Counted from the first letter of the stretch, positions 8,972 to 16,642 are shown. The stretch is DNA of 25,237 bases from CALBPI01 sp039033695 (GCA_039033695.1 JBCCCC010000030.1:1-25237), one strand, 5' to 3'. A program made the numbers and translations. Notes: generated from the sequence alone by a model not told the origin.

Positions 8972-9163
8972 ATGTTGATTCTGACCCGTCGTGTGGGTGA
9001 GGCCGTCGTTATTGGTGAGGACGTGTCAGTGACCGTTCTTGGCGTTAAGGGAAACCAGATCCGGCTGGGCATTAATGCGCCGAAAGACGTATCCGTGCAC
9101 CGTCAGGAAATCTACGATCGCATCCAGACTGAGTCTGGCGGCGACAATGAGGAGCAGTCCTGA
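8972..9163 (+). CDS. csrA: Carbon storage regulator CsrA (RsmA)
   Basis: CsrA is a small dimeric RNA-binding protein that binds GGA motifs in leaders and changes translation and stability of many mRNAs. The 63-residue product starts MLILTRRVGEAVVIGEDV, continues with VTVLGVKGNQIRLGINAPKDVSVHRQEIYDRI, and keeps the RNA-contact residues Arg6 and Arg44-region typical of the family. A strong ribosome binding site, GGAGAGG, lies upstream and itself contains GGA motifs, which fits known CsrA autoregulation in E. coli (inference here). csrA directly before tRNA-Ser(GCU) and tRNA-Arg(ACG) is the order in E. coli and Pseudomonas. Confidence 0.97.
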   Translation: MLILTRRVGEAVVIGEDVSVTVLGVKGNQIRLGINAPKDVSVHRQEIYDRIQTESGGDNEEQS

Positions 9164-9232
9164 TCTGAATCGCTGCGCGTTCGCAGTGTCAAAGGAATTG
9201 CCAAAAGAATGCACTCAGATGCCTGTCGCGGC

Positions 9233-9261
9233 TTTACCCGTCGCGCCATCTGGCATACACT
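9233..9261 (+). promoter_or_regulatory. Sigma-70-type promoter of tRNA-Ser
   Basis: TTTACC (9233-9238), a 17-bp spacer, and TACACT (9256-9261) stand 46 bp upstream of the tRNA. The following bases are GC rich, as in the discriminators of stable RNA promoters under stringent control. Confidence 0.6.
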
Positions 9262-9307
9262 TTCGCGCCCGCGGTGGCTAGATTTAGCCGCCCGGCGGAA
9301 ATCGCGC

Positions 9308-9398
9308 GGAGAGATGGCTGAGTGGTCGAAAGCGCTCCCCTGCTAAGGGAGTATGGGTTAATAGCCCATCGAGGGTTCGAATCCCTCTCTCTCCGCCA
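9308..9398 (+). tRNA. serV: tRNA-Ser(GCU)
   Basis: A 91-nt type II tRNA. The acceptor GGAGAGA pairs with TCTCTCC, followed by G and an encoded CCA. The D-arm has GGCTGAGTGG..GAAAGC, the anticodon stem-loop is CTCCC-CTGCTAA-GGGAG with anticodon GCT, there is a long variable arm (TATGGGTTAATAGCCCATC), and the T-arm contains GGTTCGAATCC. The position after csrA matches serV of E. coli. Confidence 0.97.
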
Positions 9399-9471
9399 CT
9401 TTCGATTCTCGCTCAATCGAAATGTTGATGATCCGAAGCGAGCATTGGTAGCAATTGCCCACCACGCCTCG

Positions 9472-9477
9472 TATAAT
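9472..9477 (+). promoter_or_regulatory. -10 element of a possible tRNA-Arg promoter
   Basis: A perfect TATAAT followed by a GC-rich stretch lies 27 bp before the tRNA-Arg. The -35 is poor (TAGCAA at 9449-9454 with a 17-bp spacer). An 8-bp inverted repeat, TTTCGATT/AATCGAAA (9400-9422), follows tRNA-Ser, but without a T run. The two tRNAs may be transcribed together or separately. Confidence 0.4.
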
Positions 9478-9503
9478 CCGCGTCCCCGCAAGGGGAATGA
9501 AAT

Positions 9504-9580
9504 GCGCCTGTAGCTCAGTTGGATAGAGTACCTGGCTACGAACCAGGCGGTCGGAGGTTCGAATCCTTCCAGGCGCGCCA
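9504..9580 (+). tRNA. argV: tRNA-Arg(ACG), integration target of the island
   Basis: A 77-nt tRNA with acceptor GCGCCTG pairing with CAGGCGC, then G and an encoded CCA. The anticodon stem-loop is CCTGG-CTACGAA-CCAGG, anticodon ACG, and the T-arm contains GGAGGTTCGAATCCTTCC. The gene is intact; the element has integrated in its 3' half and restores it. Its original terminator now lies beyond the right end of the element. Confidence 0.97.
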
Positions 9581-9581
9581 T
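9533..9581 (+). repeat. attL (49-bp direct repeat, inside tRNA-Arg)
   Basis: Identical to 21376-21424. It runs from the anticodon stem-loop of tRNA-Arg through the CCA plus one T, the standard attachment site of tRNA-targeting tyrosine recombinases. Flanking bases differ on both sides (C versus A before, T versus A after). Confidence 0.95.
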
Positions 9582-9613
9582 TCTCTCGCCCCCGGCGTTA
9601 TGGTCCTCCCTAA

Positions 9614-9634
9614 CGGGAGTGCCGCCGGGAGTGC
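9614..9634 (+). repeat. Left subterminal repeat, CGGGAGTGC twice
   Basis: Two copies of CGGGAGTGC separated by CGC, 33 bp inside attL. The identical 21-bp sequence lies inside the right end (21225-21245), and a copy differing in two spacer bases lies inverted at 16643-16663. The position and tandem structure suit arm-type integrase binding sites (inference). Confidence 0.7.
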
Positions 9635-9664
9635 TAGAGGTTGGATGGAATGGAGGCCGCAACG

Positions 9665-10330
9665 ATGCGCGTGTATCACTTTATCCCCCTTGAATACGCC
9701 ATCGATAATCTCCGAAATCATCGGATGAAAGTCTCCCGTTATCGTGACCTGAATGATCCGTTCGAGATGTTAGCGCTAGATTTGTCTCGCCCAGACGTGC
9801 GTGATGCGGCGAACGCTACCAAAAGTGAATTTGACCGTCGCTTCGGACTAATTTGTTTCTCGAAGAACTGCAGCGATCCGGTACTCTGGAGCCATTACGC
9901 TGACAAACATCGTGGAGCAGCAATGGGTTTCGATGTGGAAGACGAGAACGCACTGGAGATTCAGTATTCGCGTGCTCGGGTGGAACCAAAATTCATAGAT
10001 GATCACGATGGCCGCAGAATTGATCCTTCGGTCGGCGCTTGCCTGACAAGTACAAAGTTCATTAATTGGAAGTACGAGCAGGAAGTCCGGGTCGTAATGG
10101 ATCTTGCCGATACGTACCAGTCTGGTGGCCTAGATTTTTTCTATCTCAGGAAAGTTGGTCGACTTCGTGAGATTGTTCTTGGTCATCGTTCAGAATTGCG
10201 CCCCTCTGATTTCGACACGCTTCTTGCTCCAGAATATCTAGGCGTGCGCGTATGGCAGTCTCGCCTTGCGTTCGGCACGTACAAGGTCGTAGAACGTCTT
10301 GATGTTCCTGCGTACGAGGTGCCAGAGTAG
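9665..10330 (+). CDS. DUF2971 family protein
   Basis: A 221-residue protein of unknown biochemical function. The N-terminus MRVYHFIPLEYAIDNLRNHRMKVSRYRDLNDPFEM and LICFSKNCSDPVLWSHYADKHRGAAMGFDV (about residues 62-91) match the conserved pattern of DUF2971, in which a short N-terminal motif names a polypeptide start followed by the W-x-HYA-xx-H-x-G core. Later conserved-looking residues are KFINWKYEQEVR. The start at 9665 is chosen because GGAGG lies eight bases upstream; upstream in-frame starts lack a binding site. It is the first gene inside the element and converges on the 10457-11365 gene. DUF2971 genes are common in accessory regions and prophages, so a phage-related cargo role is possible but not shown. 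Confidence 0.8.
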   Translation: MRVYHFIPLEYAIDNLRNHRMKVSRYRDLNDPFEMLALDLSRPDVRDAANATKSEFDRRFGLICFSKNCSDPVLWSHYADKHRGAAMGFDVEDENALEIQYSRARVEPKFIDDHDGRRIDPSVGACLTSTKFINWKYEQEVRVVMDLADTYQSGGLDFFYLRKVGRLREIVLGHRSELRPSDFDTLLAPEYLGVRVWQSRLAFGTYKVVERLDVPAYEVPE

Positions 10331-10456
10331 CAACGTCGGTTTATCTGAGGTGGGCCGATTCAGTCGCCCGCGTTTACCCTGCGTCCCTTCAGTAGCCGCA
10401 AACTTGGTTATCTGGGGCAGTTCTTTGATCTGTCAGTTCGGTGGAATTATCACCTG

Positions 10457-11365
10457 CTAGTCCTTACGTTTCGTCCTACTCAATACTACTGCTCTAGCCA
10501 ATTGCCCCCTCCGACGGTTCAATTTAGCAAGCCTTGCACGCTGGTTATCCCAATCTAGTAGCAGGTCAATCGTGTGTGAGGGAGTTCCGTCATCGTTACG
10601 GCAAATAGCTTTTAGTCCAATGGGGTTCTTACCTTCGTATAGAGATCGGTACTTGTTGCGATAATCTTGGACCAGCTCTCTGGCGCGGCCGACCTCGTCT
10701 TCGATTAGGTCTCGAAGCTCTATGTGCACTGCCATTACCGCATCAATGTACTCTCGTGATGCCTGACAAATGTCAACTTTGTCAGGCATCTCGTCTAAAA
10801 TGCTCTTCTTGAACTTCTTGTCCTTTTTCAATTCCATTTTGAGTACATAGGCATCGAATGAATAGAGTATCGGCTCCGACTCATCTGATTCATCGCGCAT
10901 CATCGGGAAGCTAAAAGAGTCACATGGTATCGCGTGATGCTGGACGGAGTTTCTCAGCGCTTCCATGAATCTGTAGTCAAACGTCTTGTCGTAGTGATGC
11001 GAAAACTTTTCCTTTACACGTTTCTTGTTGAAGTTCGTTCCCATAATACAGCCAATGTGGCGACTTACTGAGTCGATGTACAGTCGAGCCGTCGTGAGCA
11101 AACTTATTACTCTGCGGTTGATTGAAAGCCGGGCATCATAGCTTTGTTCATACCCACGGAAACCTCGAACCATCAAGTCCGTGGCGATTCGCAGGGCTTC
11201 TGTTTCTATGTCGACATAGTTTGCTAACAGTAGCTCAAGCTTTTCTTCGAAAGACCGTGCTTCGGATAGCGTTTCCACCGCTAGTCCGATAGCATCGAAT
11301 TGTTCTTCGTCCAGTTCTATCTCTGGGAATCTACCCAAAGCATGTATGCAAACGCAGTACTTCAT
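10457..11365 (-). CDS. Putative HEPN-type protein, unknown function
   Basis: A 302-residue protein that I do not recognise as a named family. It is largely helical and charged by inspection. The segment FMEALRNSVQHH (Arg138, Asn139, His143, His144) fits the RNxxxH signature of HEPN ribonuclease domains, lying at the end of a predicted helix as expected. The C-terminal 50 residues are very basic (LLLDWDNQRARLAKLNRRRGQLARA). The start is supported by GAGG seven bases upstream. The base composition is more AT rich than the replication operon, which suggests separate acquisition. The gene converges with the DUF2971 gene and diverges from the alpA operon. HEPN proteins often act in abortive infection or toxin-antitoxin systems; that role here is inference from one short motif. 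Confidence 0.75.
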   Translation of the reverse strand: MKYCVCIHALGRFPEIELDEEQFDAIGLAVETLSEARSFEEKLELLLANYVDIETEALRIATDLMVRGFRGYEQSYDARLSINRRVISLLTTARLYIDSVSRHIGCIMGTNFNKKRVKEKFSHHYDKTFDYRFMEALRNSVQHHAIPCDSFSFPMMRDESDESEPILYSFDAYVLKMELKKDKKFKKSILDEMPDKVDICQASREYIDAVMAVHIELRDLIEDEVGRARELVQDYRNKYRSLYEGKNPIGLKAICRNDDGTPSHTIDLLLDWDNQRARLAKLNRRRGQLARAVVLSRTKRKD

Positions 11366-11974
11366 GACGTTGCCTCACTGAATTCTGGGTTCAATGGATA
11401 TTGAGTGTTATCGATCAAGAATGCCAACAAACACGCTATACCAAGACACTGATGTCTGTTCTCACTCAGCCGCCCAGCCGCCGCGCGTCGGGACCGCTCG
11501 ATATTGGGCCGCGCATGGTCGTCTCATAAACTATGTTCCAGAGACGTATGATCCAGAGCCCGCGTCGTTCGGGGCCTCTGGAGTCGCTAATCGTCGCATC
11601 GCGTCGGGGAGCGTCGTGTGTTCCATCGTCGCCATTGACCCGAGATGATCGCCCATGATGTACTGGGATGGTCATGGGCCGAGGATCGTCTTCAGCTCGA
11701 GAGCATCGAAAGGAAGGTTTATCGATACAGACAGTTATTAGCAAAAAATCTTGTCTCGCTAGGGTAAATATTTGACTAAATAGCCTTTCGAAGTACCACT
11801 TCGAAGAAAAGCTCCCAATTAGCCTGTTGGATGGCGATGAGATGACATTTAACCGATCTAGTTCCATGAATATGGCGACTAGGGTTCTGTGTTGTTTCTT
11901 TCGCTTATCCTTAGGTGAATCTCTCAGACTCTTTTCTGCCGTATTCATTAAATTCCACTTAATGGAGACATGAA
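11366..11974. promoter_or_regulatory. Control region between divergent cargo gene and alpA operon
   Basis: About 600 bp with no convincing gene; frames on both strands here have poor composition and no ribosome binding site. It holds two clear inverted repeats, GCCCATGA/TCATGGGC with a 13-bp spacer (11651-11679) and TTCGAAGT-ACC-ACTTCGAA (11787-11805). The second half (from about 11725) is markedly AT rich, as expected of a promoter region. TTGACT at 11772-11777 is a possible -35, with no good -10. Confidence 0.45.
11787..11805. repeat. Perfect inverted repeat, candidate operator
   Basis: TTCGAAGT-ACC-ACTTCGAA: eight-base arms around three bases, just upstream of the alpA-like operon and overlapping a possible promoter. 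It looks like a dimeric repressor site; the protein that binds it is unknown. Confidence 0.5.
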
Positions 11975-12265
11975 ATGAGTCAATCAAAGCTTCTAACCCT
12001 TCAGGGGGTTTCAAATCTGCTAGGTATCTCACGTGATACCATCTGTGGCATGGCACGCGACAATTTGCTAGTGCCACCCATAATCCATATGCCTATACGT
12101 CGATGGAGCGAGCATCAAGTCCTGGTGTCCATCGGAGTAGCTTCGCCTGATAGTCCGGCGATCAAAGTTGATCGCCATGGTACTTGGAGGTGGTTCGTTG
12201 ACGGCGAGTTCGGCAATCCGATACCGAATCAATTCCATGAATCGCGTGATGAGAGCGCAGCGTGA
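11975..12265 (+). CDS. AlpA-like HTH regulator / excisionase
   Basis: A 96-residue protein. Residues 6-50 (LLTLQGVSNLLGISRDTICGMARDNLLVPPIIHMPIRRWSEHQVLVSI) fit the winged-helix layout of AlpA/MerR-like phage regulators: a short lead strand, HTH (VSNLLGISRDTI), and a wing ending in RW before a final helix. AlpA proteins activate or assist integrase function in P4-type elements and start the replication operon of Gram-negative PICIs. The C-terminal 45 residues are not typical. GGAG lies seven bases upstream of the ATG. The primase gene starts 10 bp after its stop, so they form one operon. Confidence 0.7.
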   Translation: MSQSKLLTLQGVSNLLGISRDTICGMARDNLLVPPIIHMPIRRWSEHQVLVSIGVASPDSPAIKVDRHGTWRWFVDGEFGNPIPNQFHESRDESAA

Positions 12266-12275
12266 GGTGGTGGAA

Positions 12276-14651
12276 ATGGAAACCGCAATTCCTATCCACT
12301 CATCTGTGGGTAATGACCGCCATGCGACAGACGACGATTACCAAGAGGCGATAGACAACTCGCTCGATTGGAAACGTCGTGTTCATCGTGAGGCGATTCT
12401 TCTCGTCGGCTTGGGCTATGCAGTCCTGCCGGTAAAACGACTTGGCAAAGGCTTCGCTGGCATGGGCATGAATGCCAATGCAGCAAGTAAATCGCCGGTC
12501 ACCATCAATGAATGGTTTGACCCTGATAAGGGTCGATTCGCCGGAGCTAATCTCGGGATCGCCTGTGGTGCACAGCATGGCATCGGTACGACATGTATTG
12601 ATGCCGACCGTCACGGCAAAGGTGATGGTGTGGCTGCGCTTAGCGACCTTGTCGCGAGCCATGAGCCTTTCCCCGATCACCCTTGGGCGATAACGCCGAA
12701 TGATGGCGAGCACCACTTCTTCGAGCATACCATTGCCTTCTCACGCAAGCTGACCCCGATAGTCCAGACATCTGGACGAAACGAGTCTGGACTTGAAGTT
12801 CTAGGTGGCGGTGCATCGGAGTACAGGTCATTCGCTCTTGTATACCCGTCTGTAGTCAAGCGGCGCGATGGCAGCCTCGCCCAGTACAGCTGGCAAGTAC
12901 ACCCGCAGGCTGCTGCACGACCACCGATACCGAAATGGTTTGTCGATGCATTTGGTGAGCAGCGGCCGACGAAGTCCGCGCGTGGTAATGAAAATGTCGG
13001 TGCCGATGACCTTAATCAGCCGGTGCCGCTCGATCAGGTGCAGCGGATGCTGGACAGCATTGATCCGAACTCGCTGCCATACGACGAGTGGGTACGTATT
13101 GGCATGGCACTGCACGCGAATGACCAGTCGAGTGATTCGCTAAGACTATGGGACGAGTGGTCGCGCCGGGGTGACAGGTACCGTGCCGATGAATGCACGA
13201 ACCGCTGGCGAGGGTTCAGGGGCGGTGGCGTAACGGTCGGGACGCTGTTCCACTACGCCAACAAGTCCGGTTGGCAACCCGACTCCGGCGATCTTGGCGT
13301 GAGTCCGTTGAGGCTGGCTATCGAGAAACTTAACCAGCAATTCGCCTACATGGTGATCGGTGGGCAGGGCCGGGTGCTGCGAGAGCGGCGCGACCGAACA
13401 CCCAACACGCCGCGCTACGATCTTCTGTACGAGCAGACATTCAAGGGACTGCTGCAAGCAGAGCGATTTCCGTTCGGTGAAAAGCAGGTGCCGCTATCCA
13501 AGTTGTGGATGGACAACCCCAATAGGCGCGTGTACGAAAACGGACTTGGGCTATACCCCACTGGTGATGTTCCGAAGGGCGTGTTCAACACATGGGCGGG
13601 ATTCGCATACACACCGAAGCAGGGCGACTGCGGCCTGTTCCTAGATCACATATCGAATGTGATTTGCGGCGGCGATGCTGCGTTGGCGGACTGGGTGCTG
13701 GATTGGCTGGCGGATCTTGTGCAGGACCCGGCCAATCCGAAAGGGACTGCCATAGTGATGCGCGGCACCGAGGGCTGCGGTAAGGGAACGTTGGCTAATG
13801 CGATCTGCAAGCTATTTGGTCCCCACGCGATTCATCTCATTGACGAGTCGCACCTTACCGGGAACTTCAATGCGCACATGATTGATGCTGTAGTCGTGTT
13901 CGCGGACGAGGTTACTTGGGGCGGTAACAAGAAGACCGATGGCAAGCTGAAGGGTCTGGTGACCGAGCGCAGGCTTATGGCCGAGCGCAAGGGAATCGAT
14001 GCTGTGCAGTACACCAATCATGCGCATCTGATTATCGCGTCGAACTCGGAGTGGGTGATCCCTGCTGGACCAGGATCTAGGCGCTGGACAGTGATTGATG
14101 TGCCGGGAACGCACAGCAACGACTCGGCGTACTTTGCCCCGATGTACAAACAGCTTGAGAACGGCGGCTATGAGGCGCTGCTGCACTTTCTGTTGAACCG
14201 GAAGGTAACCAGCAACCTGCGACATGCGTTCGAGACACAGGCACTGCTTGAGCAACGGGCGCTGTCCGCCAAATCAACCAGTCCATTGTTTGAGTTCATC
14301 CAACACTTTCTAGCGAAGGGCGAGTTACCAGAGATGAGTAGGCATGAACACTCGGACCATGGTCTGTGTTTGATTAAGAGCGAGATGTATTCGTTGTACA
14401 AGCTGCACTGTAAGGAACAGTCAACGAAGCCACTCGGCGAGACATCGTTCTGGATGCGTTACCTGAAGGTGTTCCCAGATGCCAAAGGCGGGCAGCGCGA
14501 ATGGCCTCGTGCAACCGTTGCGGGCCAGACGAAGGTGCGACTGGTGGTGCTGCAAGAGCGGGCCACGATGGTCGAGCAATTTGCCGAATTCTTCGGTCTC
14601 GATACCGCCTTTATCGGTGATTCCGAGGCCGCATGGGAGGTAGCAAGATGA
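12276..14651 (+). CDS. Replication protein: PrimPol primase plus SF3/D5-like helicase (DUF5906)
   Basis: A 791-residue protein that probably starts element replication, combining primer synthesis and unwinding. The N-terminal bifunctional primase-polymerase domain reads AILLVGLGYAVLPVKRLGKGFAG, GIACGAQHGIGTTCIDAD and ITPNDGEHHFFEH. A PriCT-2-like linker follows (VQRMLDSIDPNSLPYDEWVRIGMALH). The helicase domain has Walker A GTEGCGKGT (about 497-505), Walker B DAVVVFADEVTW, the sensor-like HLIIASNSEW and PAGPGSRRWTVID. The ATG at 12276 is chosen because GAGGTGG precedes it; upstream in-frame ATGs would overlap alpA. The stop overlaps the next start (ATGA). This layout resembles the P4 alpha and PICI Pri-Rep proteins. 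Confidence 0.9.
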   Translation: METAIPIHSSVGNDRHATDDDYQEAIDNSLDWKRRVHREAILLVGLGYAVLPVKRLGKGFAGMGMNANAASKSPVTINEWFDPDKGRFAGANLGIACGAQHGIGTTCIDADRHGKGDGVAALSDLVASHEPFPDHPWAITPNDGEHHFFEHTIAFSRKLTPIVQTSGRNESGLEVLGGGASEYRSFALVYPSVVKRRDGSLAQYSWQVHPQAAARPPIPKWFVDAFGEQRPTKSARGNENVGADDLNQPVPLDQVQRMLDSIDPNSLPYDEWVRIGMALHANDQSSDSLRLWDEWSRRGDRYRADECTNRWRGFRGGGVTVGTLFHYANKSGWQPDSGDLGVSPLRLAIEKLNQQFAYMVIGGQGRVLRERRDRTPNTPRYDLLYEQTFKGLLQAERFPFGEKQVPLSKLWMDNPNRRVYENGLGLYPTGDVPKGVFNTWAGFAYTPKQGDCGLFLDHISNVICGGDAALADWVLDWLADLVQDPANPKGTAIVMRGTEGCGKGTLANAICKLFGPHAIHLIDESHLTGNFNAHMIDAVVVFADEVTWGGNKKTDGKLKGLVTERRLMAERKGIDAVQYTNHAHLIIASNSEWVIPAGPGSRRWTVIDVPGTHSNDSAYFAPMYKQLENGGYEALLHFLLNRKVTSNLRHAFETQALLEQRALSAKSTSPLFEFIQHFLAKGELPEMSRHEHSDHGLCLIKSEMYSLYKLHCKEQSTKPLGETSFWMRYLKVFPDAKGGQREWPRATVAGQTKVRLVVLQERATMVEQFAEFFGLDTAFIGDSEAAWEVAR

Positions 14652-15043
14652 CCTCCAATATTGATTTCGGAATATGCCCGAGGTGTACCGACCTTCGTAT
14701 TGCGAGTACCGACCTTCAGGTCGGGACGGCGGCTTTGTTGCAAGTCGAGAGGCTGGTCGAGGCGGTCTCGATACGCAAGGATGGGCCCAGCGAGATATCG
14801 AGGACCGACCTGAAGGTCGGTACATTCGCGAAGGTCGGTACTCCAGAGGCCGCGTCGTCCGGGGCCAGACCGAATGTACCGACCCTACCGACCTTTTTTC
14901 TGGGTCAGGAAGAAGAGATAGGGAGAGAGAATTCTTTCCCCCTATTGGACGTCCTCTCGTCCGATATCTCGAGAAGGTCGGTAGGTTCGGTAGGGTCGGT
15001 ACCCCCACCTCGCTTTACACATTTATTGGAGGTCTCGTCATGA
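14648..15043 (+). CDS. Small protein of unknown function spanning the iteron array
   Basis: A 131-residue protein with no recognised family. The start overlaps the primase stop (ATGA, 14648-14651) and has GGGAGG seven bases upstream; its stop overlaps the terS start (ATGA, 15040-15043). These two overlaps and the good binding site are strong evidence that it is translated. The first part (MTSNIDFGICPRCTDLRIAS) contains one CPRC-like pair. The rest is made largely of the translated DNA repeat: TDLQVGT, TDLKVGT, AKVGT, VPTLPTFF and SVGSVGSV. The reading frame may therefore exist mainly to let ribosomes pass through a DNA site and couple terS to the primase, or the protein may be functional; the sequence cannot decide. 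Confidence 0.65.
   Translation: MTSNIDFGICPRCTDLRIASTDLQVGTAALLQVERLVEAVSIRKDGPSEISRTDLKVGTFAKVGTPEAASSGARPNVPTLPTFFLGQEEEIGRENSFPLLDVLSSDISRRSVGSVGSVPPPRFTHLLEVSS
14686..15001. repeat. Iteron-like array, candidate replication origin
   Basis: About ten copies of TACCGACCTT or close variants in 316 bp. Forward copies start at 14686, 14707, 14877 and 14886. Reverse copies (AAGGTCGGTA) start at 14813, 14831, 14974, and as variants at 14983 and 14992. Two pairs form palindromes: CCGACCT-TC-AGGTCGG (14709-14724) and ACCGACCT-GA-AGGTCGGT (14804-14821). Outer clusters have a 9-bp period and face each other across about 80 bp of purine/pyrimidine-skewed DNA. The array lies directly after the primase-helicase gene, as ori iterons do in P4-like elements. 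Confidence 0.7.
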
Positions 15044-15657
15044 GTTATTTGCAATTGATCTCGGACGATCACATCGAGCGTCTAAAACGGGAGGAGCATG
15101 AGCGCTTCAGCAACATGATCGACGCACAGGTGAAACTGCGCGAAGAGTCGTGGGCAGTCAAAGAGCGCTGGCTGGCAATTTTCGAGCGTTGCTTGAGTCC
15201 GACCATTGCTTGCAAACAAGCAGACGTTTCAATCAGCACCTATCGGCGTTGGCGAAACACCGACTCAAGGTTCTGCATCGAGCTAAACAAGATCATTGAG
15301 GAGGCGCACGAGAACATGATCGGTTCTGCGTACTCGCGTGCAACGGGTTATCTTAAACCGGACCCAGAAACAGAATCGGGTTATGAGGAGGACGCGACAG
15401 GTCGGCCTATCAGACATGGTATGTCGGACAGGCTAGCTATTGCGTTGATCAACGGTAAAGAGCGAGTCGCACGCGAAGGTCCGCAGAACGTGACACTGAA
15501 CATTAATTTGGCTGCGCTCGGTATCGCTGACAAGGATCAGGAGCACGTCAATACGGCTTCTAACGTAACTCCGTTGCGGCTTGCTTCACCCGGCACTGGT
15601 AACGTCATTGAGGCCGAGTACGAGGAACGCCAGGATGGCTCGCCGGATTCGGATTAG
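15040..15657 (+). CDS. Terminase small subunit-like DNA-binding protein
   Basis: A 205-residue protein. Residues 52-85 (SPTIACKQADVSISTYRRWRNTDSRFCIELNKI) form an HTH of the type in phage TerS, followed by the typical helical tail HENMIGSAYSRATGYLKPD and a GRPIRHGMSDRLAIALINGKE segment that fits the SD-x-L-x-x-x-L-I-x-G/K pattern of TerS proteins. TerS recognises the packaging site on phage DNA; satellites such as PICIs use their own TerS to direct their DNA into helper capsids. The start at 15040 has GGAGG seven bases upstream and overlaps the previous stop. The frame is open much further upstream (to 14674), but that part is repeat DNA read in another frame. No large terminase is present in the element. 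Confidence 0.65.
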   Translation: MSYLQLISDDHIERLKREEHERFSNMIDAQVKLREESWAVKERWLAIFERCLSPTIACKQADVSISTYRRWRNTDSRFCIELNKIIEEAHENMIGSAYSRATGYLKPDPETESGYEEDATGRPIRHGMSDRLAIALINGKERVAREGPQNVTLNINLAALGIADKDQEHVNTASNVTPLRLASPGTGNVIEAEYEERQDGSPDSD

Positions 15658-15718
15658 AGAACTTCGTACGCCGCGCCTTGCAGAGGCTCTCCGTGGCTCT
15701 CCCTCGGCCGCACCCGGC

Positions 15719-15740
15719 ACCCGCTACCATCATAGCGGGT
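15719..15740. terminator. Hairpin between convergent genes
   Basis: ACCCGCTA-CCATCA-TAGCGGGT: a perfect eight-pair stem with a six-base loop between the terS stop (15657) and the stop of the minus-strand gene (15786). There is no T run on either strand, so it may be a weak terminator or an RNA-stabilising stem. Confidence 0.4.
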
Positions 15741-15785
15741 CCGGTGCTCGAGGCCCAGGGAGATACTACCGCGTGGCTCGGCTGG

Positions 15786-16058
15786 CTATCTGAGACGGGT
15801 GTCGGGGTCGTCGCCATCCTCGATGATCTCGTCGACGATTTCTGTGGCATAGAACGCAAGGTCATAGCCATCTGCAGGTTCACACCCGACGCTCTCGTAT
15901 GTCTCGCCGCGCTCGATGGCCGCATTGATTAGTCGGCCAACTAGGCCGCTACCGGATTTGTGGCCATTCCTCAGGAACTCGGCTGCCTGTGCTGCAGCGG
16001 AGCGCAGTTCCGCTTCGGTGATTGTGTGTTCTGCGGTATCCATTGCTCGTGCGTGCAT
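15786..16058 (-). CDS. Small acidic protein, unknown function
   Basis: A 90-residue protein without a recognised family. It starts MHARAMDTAEHTITEAELRSAAAQAAEFLRNGHKSGSG, contains a predicted helix rich in Ala, and ends in a very acidic segment (EIVDEIIEDGDDPDTRLR). The start is supported by AGGAG seven bases upstream; the frame extends further upstream but runs into the neighbouring gene. It lies 26 bp after the stop of the 16085-16462 gene and probably forms a two-gene operon with it, convergent to terS. Confidence 0.65.
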   Translation of the reverse strand: MHARAMDTAEHTITEAELRSAAAQAAEFLRNGHKSGSGLVGRLINAAIERGETYESVGCEPADGYDLAFYATEIVDEIIEDGDDPDTRLR

Positions 16059-16084
16059 GTTCTCTCTCCTGTTATTTGGCATCG

Positions 16085-16462
16085 CTACACGCGGGCTAGG
16101 GCATCGGCCACGTCGTCCACGCTGAGCGTTCCATCGCGCACGAGTCTGCGGATTGCATTGCCCGTCGACATGCGTGCGTGGCCGGGGTTTAGGTGCGCAT
16201 AGCGAGCCTCTATAGTCCCGATGTCTGTTCCCAGAAGCAGGTCCGCCGCCTGCATGACTTCTTGCGGTGTACACCCGGCTAGTAAGATCGCGATATCGTC
16301 TCCGCTGTGCTGTGTAGGGTTGCCGTTTGCCGACTCGCTCTTGGTGTATGTGCGCCGGTATTTCTTCATCTTGCTGAGTGCCTTTCGCGGAGCCGGATCG
16401 CTCGCGTTTACATCCGAGACCGGGTTAGCTGTTTGCTGTTGGTTGGCTTGCTGATCTTGCAT
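16085..16462 (-). CDS. Small protein with disordered N-terminus, unknown function
   Basis: A 125-residue protein. Residues 1-50 are Gln/Asn/Ser/Lys rich and probably disordered (MQDQQANQQQTANPVSDV). Residues 55-125 look like a compact helical domain (DDIAILLAGCTPQEVMQAADLLLG, then STGNAIRRLVRDGTLSVDDVADALA). AAGGAG lies seven bases before the ATG at 16462; a second ATG at 16468 is too close to it. It is the first gene of a minus-strand pair, and the gene-free structured block lies directly upstream. No function can be given. Confidence 0.65.
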   Translation of the reverse strand: MQDQQANQQQTANPVSDVNASDPAPRKALSKMKKYRRTYTKSESANGNPTQHSGDDIAILLAGCTPQEVMQAADLLLGTDIGTIEARYAHLNPGHARMSTGNAIRRLVRDGTLSVDDVADALARV

Positions 16463-16560
16463 CGTCATTCTCCTTCGAGTGATTGATTGGCGCTGCGGTC
16501 CGCTTCAAGAGCGATGGCCCGTTTGCCGCGTGCGTTTCTCGATTCCATATCGCGGAATCG

Positions 16561-16583
16561 AAAAAGCCGCCCAAAAAGGCGGC
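16561..16583 (-). terminator. Minus-strand intrinsic terminator
   Basis: On the minus strand, GCCGCC-TTTTTG-GGCGGC followed by TTTTT: a six-pair GC stem and a T run. There is no minus-strand gene directly upstream of it, so it may end a small RNA from 16584-16874 or insulate the minus-strand operon from antisense transcription. Confidence 0.55.
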
Positions 16584-16642
16584 CAGGAAAAAGGAAAACA
16601 CACGCGAAAGTCCCGCACAATTATCGAATGAAAGGGCGCTAT

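Noticed and set aside
9322..9728. Frames across the two tRNA genes
   Set aside because: They are translations of tRNA sequence on either strand.
11466..12077. 203-residue minus-strand frame before alpA
   Set aside because: It overlaps the alpA-like gene antisense, has no binding site, and its residue composition is unlike a folded protein.
14686..15001. CRISPR-like array
   Set aside because: Repeats are 10 bp, irregularly spaced, and in both orientations; no cas genes. An iteron array explains it better.
14674..15039. N-terminal extension of the TerS-like frame by 122 residues
   Set aside because: This part is the iteron array read in another frame. The ATG at 15040 has GGAGG and overlaps the preceding stop, so it is the better start.
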